Positions 6,142 through 8,096 of a stretch of 8,096 bases of DNA are shown in pieces (positions within the stretch are counted from its first letter, which is position 1; each line of letters opens with the position of its first letter). Made by a program: the position numbers and the translations under genes. Source of the DNA: UMGS1601 sp964617585 (GTDB lineage: Bacteria > Bacillota > Clostridia > Oscillospirales > Ruminococcaceae); assembly GCA_964617585.1 (NCBI GenBank), contig CAZTXS010000045.1, forward strand, positions 1 to 8,096, in the 5' to 3' direction. The notes beneath the pieces were generated by a model. That model did not search any database and had not been told where the DNA came from. It saw only the letters and a list, made by a program, of their open reading frames with translations.

Positions 6142-6758
6142 TCAGAAGACCTCACCGTTGGAAAGAAAAGCGTGAATATAACTAAGGCGAGATGTCCCCC
6201 GCCTCTAAAGGCGGCGGGTTCCATTACCCGTTCAGTAGCGGGATACAATCCCCTACTGAACGGTCGGTCGTCAGTGCCGACCCTTGCCACGTTGAATGAC
6301 GGGCAAGCCCTTATTGAATCGGCAGGAGATTTCCAATTAAGAGGGCGCATAGGAAAATTATTGTATTCTCTGTTTCTAACAGAAAGTTGCTTTTTGAAAT
6401 CATCAAAGGAAAAGAATTTATGGGTAGCATAAAAATATTCATTGTCTTTTCTATGACTTCGTTCAACCTTACCATTGTGTCTTGGAGTATAAGGACGAAT
6501 GAGCTTATGCTTGATCCCATAATGTTTGAGGAGAGCCTCAAACAGCTTTAATTCAGACTCAGTGTGCTGATTTGGATGATGATGCGGTCTATGTGACTTA
6601 TCAGCCAATGACTGAATAGTACCATCATATCTTTTTAACCACCTGTAAATATATTGGCGGTTTGTTTTATATCTGATTGCGGCTTTTGTTACTCCGTATT
6701 TTTGAGAATATTTAATTAATGCTTGCCTAAAGTGCATAGTTTGTGTTACAGTATTCAT
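6142..6758 (-). pseudogene. IS481-family transposase remnant: catalytic core deleted, C-terminus interrupted
   Basis: The best start is ATG 6758 (MNTVTQTMHFRQALIKYSQK); an upstream in-frame ATG at 6809 is less likely, and AGGAG lies about 13 bp before 6758. The N-terminal helix-turn-helix region is intact (YGVTKAAIRYKTNRQYIYRW, then LKRYDGTIQSLADKSHRPH). After HPNQHTESELKL the frame jumps directly to FEALLKHYGIKHKLIRPYTP, skipping the stretch that in intact relatives holds the first two catalytic Asp residues of the DDE triad. The final Glu in NGKVERSHRKDNEYF remains. Homology ends at RPLNWKSP, where a 131-bp element enters. The likely original C-terminus (YIHAFLSNGEVF, then TGA) is found beyond it in another frame. 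It cannot be active. Translation as it stands would run through the inserted element to TGA at 6123-6125. Confidence 0.88.
6183..6313 (-). mobile_element. 131-bp non-autonomous IS200/IS605-like element with omegaRNA-like hairpins
   Basis: It encodes no protein of its own. Read on the minus strand it lies right after TTCAA (6318-6314) and contains, in order: CTTGCC/GGCAAG (6307-6302 with 6288-6283); GGTCGG/CCGACC (6282-6277 with 6267-6262); a long hairpin of 11 bp (6263-6253 with 6238-6228) topped by a second GGGA/TCCC stem; and GGAACCCGCCGCCTTTAGAG with its partner GGCGGGGGACATC (stem 6214-6209 with 6204-6199). The last hairpin, a GC stem with a TTTAG-type loop preceded by GGAA and followed by G-rich sequence, resembles the conserved 3' hairpin of IS605-group right ends and TnpB omegaRNA scaffolds. 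The exact ends are inferred: cutting at TTCAA|TAAGG...CCTTA|GTTAT restores a plausible transposase end. Confidence 0.6.
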
Positions 6759-6841
6759 AGCGGATCGATTTCTCCTGTTGCTTTTATTTTCACAACTTAA
6801 CTGTAACATAGAGGTTCTCTATTCGCTATTCCTTTTTTTAT

Positions 6842-6870
6842 TTTTGTAACACTTCTATTGTAAACCTACA
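6842..6870. repeat. Left terminal inverted repeat of the IS481-like element
   Basis: Upstream end of the transposase-coding strand. On the minus strand it reads TGTAG...GTGTTACAAAA, matching 6113-6141. Confidence 0.7.
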
Positions 6871-6872
6871 AA

Positions 6873-6888
6873 AAGTGTCTTGAGACAC
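6873..6888. repeat. Palindrome AGTGTCTTGAGACACT upstream of the fic promoter
   Basis: A 7-bp inverted repeat around TG/TTGA starts 2 bp beyond the IS481 end and 12 bp before the -35 box. A near copy occurs at 7926-7942 after the gene. It could be an operator for a dimeric regulator, or a small mobile-repeat end. Confidence 0.55.
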
Positions 6889-6900
6889 TAAAATAACAAA

Positions 6901-6929
6901 TTGACAAGCAAAATATATAATGATAAAAT
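6901..6929 (+). promoter_or_regulatory. Strong sigma-A promoter of the fic gene
   Basis: A perfect -35 TTGACA (6901-6906), a 17-bp spacer and -10 TAAAAT (6924-6929), extended by TGA directly in front (TGnTAAAAT). Transcription would start near 6936, so the leader before the SD AGGAG (6939-6943) is only a few nucleotides. This shows that a TTG 'start' at 6901 is actually the -35 box. Confidence 0.85.
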
Positions 6930-6951
6930 AAGTAAAATAGGAGTGGGTGGT

Positions 6952-7857
6952 ATGAATAATTATTCTGAATTGAATGAGATAAAATACAAAAAAATCGGAG
7001 AAACTAAAGAAACCGATGAAAAGCAAAAAAATTGGAATATAGCTTTTGGTTTGCAGGAAGTAGATAATCTTAAACCATCAAAATACATGATTTCATTAGC
7101 TAAAGAAAATATCAAGGGAAATAAAAGTTATGAACTCGTGGAAAAGGAAATAAAAGCTTACTATTCAAATCAGAAATCTGAACAAATTGATAAAAATGAA
7201 AAAGAAGCTGATGAAGTATCATTACGAATTGTAAAAATATTAAATGATAAAGCCTTCACATTTAACTATTTAACTCTTAAACAATATCACAAACTGCTGT
7301 TTAATGGTATTGATATCGGAATCAAATCGTGTTATATAGGTGATTTTAGAAATTATAATATAAGCAAAGAAGAACCAATATTGAATGGTGATACTGTACA
7401 ATACGCTGACTTTAATATGATAGAAGAAACATTAAAATATGATTTTGATGAAGAAAGTCAACAGAAATATGTTCAAATGAATGATAACGAAAAGATTAAA
7501 AGGTTAGTTAGATTCACCTCAAACATATGGCAAGTTCATCCTTTTGGCGAAGGGAACACAAGAACAACGGCAGTGTTTATTCAAAAATATCTTATAAGTA
7601 AAGGATTTGAGATTGATAACCAGTTATTTAAAGACAATTCTTTATATTTTAGAAATGCTTTAGTCAGAGCAAACTATAGTAATATAAAAAAAGGTGTAGA
7701 AGAAGATAATAGCTATCTTGTTTCATTTTTCGAGAATCTGTTATTAAATAAGAATAACGATTTAAACAATAATAATCTTTACTTGAAAAACAAAACAGAA
7801 GATAAGAGTGCCGATAATATAATTAATAACTCTTTCTATAAAGGACGAAAAAGATAA
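6952..7857 (+). CDS. Fic-domain protein (AMP-transferase type) with built-in N-terminal inhibitory motif
   Basis: A 301-residue protein from ATG 6952, with AGGAG (6939-6943) 8 bp upstream. Fic enzymes transfer AMP (or other phosphate groups) from nucleotides to a target hydroxyl. The complete active-site loop HPFGEGNTRT is at 196-205, with catalytic His196, Glu200 and the ATP-binding Asn202/Arg204. Before it lie the target-positioning flap (GDTVQYADFNMIEETL, from 146) and CYIGDFRNYNI (127-136). The N-terminal part (WNIAFGLQEVDNLKPSKYMI, 28-47) resembles VbhA-type antitoxin helices. It contains SLAKEN at 48-53, fitting the inhibitory motif (S/T)xxxE(G/N) whose Glu blocks productive ATP binding. 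Toxin and inhibitor thus seem fused, as in self-inhibited Fic proteins. No signal peptide or membrane segment is seen; the Asn-rich tail is probably disordered. The gene is far more AT-rich than lysS, stands alone and borders an IS, suggesting transfer. The target is unknown. Confidence 0.92.
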   Translation: MNNYSELNEIKYKKIGETKETDEKQKNWNIAFGLQEVDNLKPSKYMISLAKENIKGNKSYELVEKEIKAYYSNQKSEQIDKNEKEADEVSLRIVKILNDKAFTFNYLTLKQYHKLLFNGIDIGIKSCYIGDFRNYNISKEEPILNGDTVQYADFNMIEETLKYDFDEESQQKYVQMNDNEKIKRLVRFTSNIWQVHPFGEGNTRTTAVFIQKYLISKGFEIDNQLFKDNSLYFRNALVRANYSNIKKGVEEDNSYLVSFFENLLLNKNNDLNNNNLYLKNKTEDKSADNIINNSFYKGRKR

Positions 7858-7881
7858 TCCCTCTTAAAAAATTTTAAATTC

Positions 7882-7910
7882 GGACAATTCATTGTGAGTT
7901 GTCCTTTTTT
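7882..7910 (+). terminator. Rho-independent terminator of the fic gene
   Basis: A 10-bp stem with one G-U pair (GGACAATTCA 7882-7891, TGAGTTGTCC 7895-7904) and a TTG loop, followed by TTTTTT. It starts 24 bp after the fic stop. Confidence 0.93.
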
Positions 7911-7925
7911 GTTGTTAAAATAAAA

Positions 7926-7942
7926 AAGTGTCTTAAGGACAC
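7926..7942. repeat. Palindrome AGTGTCTTAAGGACACT downstream of fic
   Basis: Stem AGTGTC/GACACT around TTAAG. It shares AGTGTCTT and GACACTA with the palindrome upstream of fic (6873-6888), in an A-rich setting both times, so the two bracket the gene. This one lies about 20 bp before a weak SD (AGGAAAGG) and an ATG at 7964. Confidence 0.55.
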
Positions 7943-7963
7943 TAGGAAAGGAAAACGAGCAAA

Positions 7964-8017
7964 ATGGAAAAAAATAAACTAAGCACAGTGATTAGGTTTG
8001 TTGTGTTTTTATTTTAG
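7964..8017 (+). pseudogene. Short, possibly broken ORF at the right edge
   Basis: ATG at 7964 is preceded by AGGAAAGG (12 bp upstream) and encodes a 17-residue peptide, MEKNKLSTVIRFVVFLF, then TAG. The N-terminus looks like the start of a small membrane protein. Continuing in another frame gives LAWTVSSVAFKEKCI before a stop, and returning to the first frame gives SASDFDSKIPITN. This could be a small gene broken by frameshifts, or chance. No family is recognised and nothing else is visible from here to the end of the window. Confidence 0.2.
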
Positions 8018-8096
8018 CATGGACAGTATCATCTGTAGCTTTTAAAGAAAAGTGCATCTGATTTCGATTCAAAAATACCAATTACGAACTGAAAAC

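Larger units (their letters stand above)
6113..6870 (-). mobile_element. Decayed IS481-family insertion sequence with terminal inverted repeats
   Basis: The element is bounded by imperfect inverted repeats of about 29 bp: 6113-6141 (TGTAG...GTGTTACAAAA) and 6842-6870 read on the minus strand (TGTAG...GTGTTACAAAA). They match over TGTAG, an inner TTT and the whole inner 11-mer GTGTTACAAAA. The transposase remnant lies between, on the minus strand. No convincing target-site duplication is visible (flanks ...AAGTATATGT and AAAAGTGTCTT...), which fits an old, altered insertion. It is shorter than intact members because of an internal transposase deletion, but has gained a 131-bp insertion at 6183-6313. 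Confidence 0.75.

Noticed and set aside
6183..6313. IscB/HEARO-type omegaRNA rather than IS605/TnpB type
   Set aside because: The terminal GC hairpin with TTTAG-type loop and the TTCAA edge fit IS605-group right ends better, and no HNH/IscB ORF is near. Not excluded without a covariance search.
6901..6951. TTG at 6901 as the start of the Fic protein (318 residues)
   Set aside because: The TTG is the first three bases of a perfect -35 box, and the added 17 codons contain the -10 box and the SD. ATG 6952 has a well-spaced AGGAG.
7964..8096. A second SPP1-type holin gene start at the right edge
   Set aside because: The first 17 residues (MEKNKLSTVIRFVVFLF) vaguely recall holin N-termini, but stops interrupt all frames quickly and the rest does not match.
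1..8096. CRISPR array, tRNA or rRNA genes
   Set aside because: No regularly spaced repeats of the right size, and no tRNA cloverleaf or rRNA-like sequence seen on either strand.

Overview
The window looks like a low-G+C, gut-type Clostridia chromosome (Oscillospirales/Ruminococcaceae-like). Signs of this are the surface protein with a VCGxKDPNY motif and Fn3 domain, the greA-lysS operon, a DUF6514-like small protein, AGGAGG-type Shine-Dalgarno (SD) sites, and gut-Firmicute-type IS remnants. This placement is inference from protein flavour, not a phylogenetic result.

Layout. (1) 1-643: the 3' end of a lysine-rich, Fn3-containing surface protein, followed by two hairpin/T-run terminators. (2) 746-2252: five small, tightly packed plus-strand genes of phage type: an XhlA-like membrane/coiled-coil protein, an SPP1-type holin, a BppU-like N-terminal domain protein, a tail-fibre stalk protein and a tail-fibre tip-like protein. 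No endolysin or structural phage gene is visible beside them. (3) 2251-2426: a patch of mobile-element debris (an IS3-family transposase fragment and a 24-bp fragment of the element seen at 6183-6313), with the terminator of the next gene between them. (4) 2427-3092, minus: a YczE/YitT-type membrane protein. (5) 3239-5596, minus: the housekeeping operon greA-lysS, with a clean sigma-A-type promoter and a terminator. (6) 5653-6049, plus: a small DUF6514-like protein transcribed divergently from greA. (7) 6113-6870: a decayed IS481-family insertion sequence. Its transposase has lost the catalytic core and is interrupted near its C-terminus by a 131-bp multi-hairpin element resembling the ends/omegaRNA of IS200/IS605 (TnpB) transposons. 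(8) 6873-8096: an AT-rich accessory segment with a Fic-domain protein that carries its own inhibitory motif. It has a near-perfect promoter, a strong terminator and matching AGTGTCTT...GACACT palindromes on both sides.

The housekeeping core (greA-lysS) is thus flanked by two accessory zones. Both contain a copy of the same short IS605-like left-end sequence next to TTCAA. The most interesting item is the 131-bp element. It seems to be a non-autonomous TnpB-type transposon relic whose removal would restore a plausible IS481 transposase C-terminus, and whose adjoining sequence would be the guide if its omegaRNA-like hairpins are expressed. The Fic locus is the best candidate for an active toxin or regulatory enzyme.
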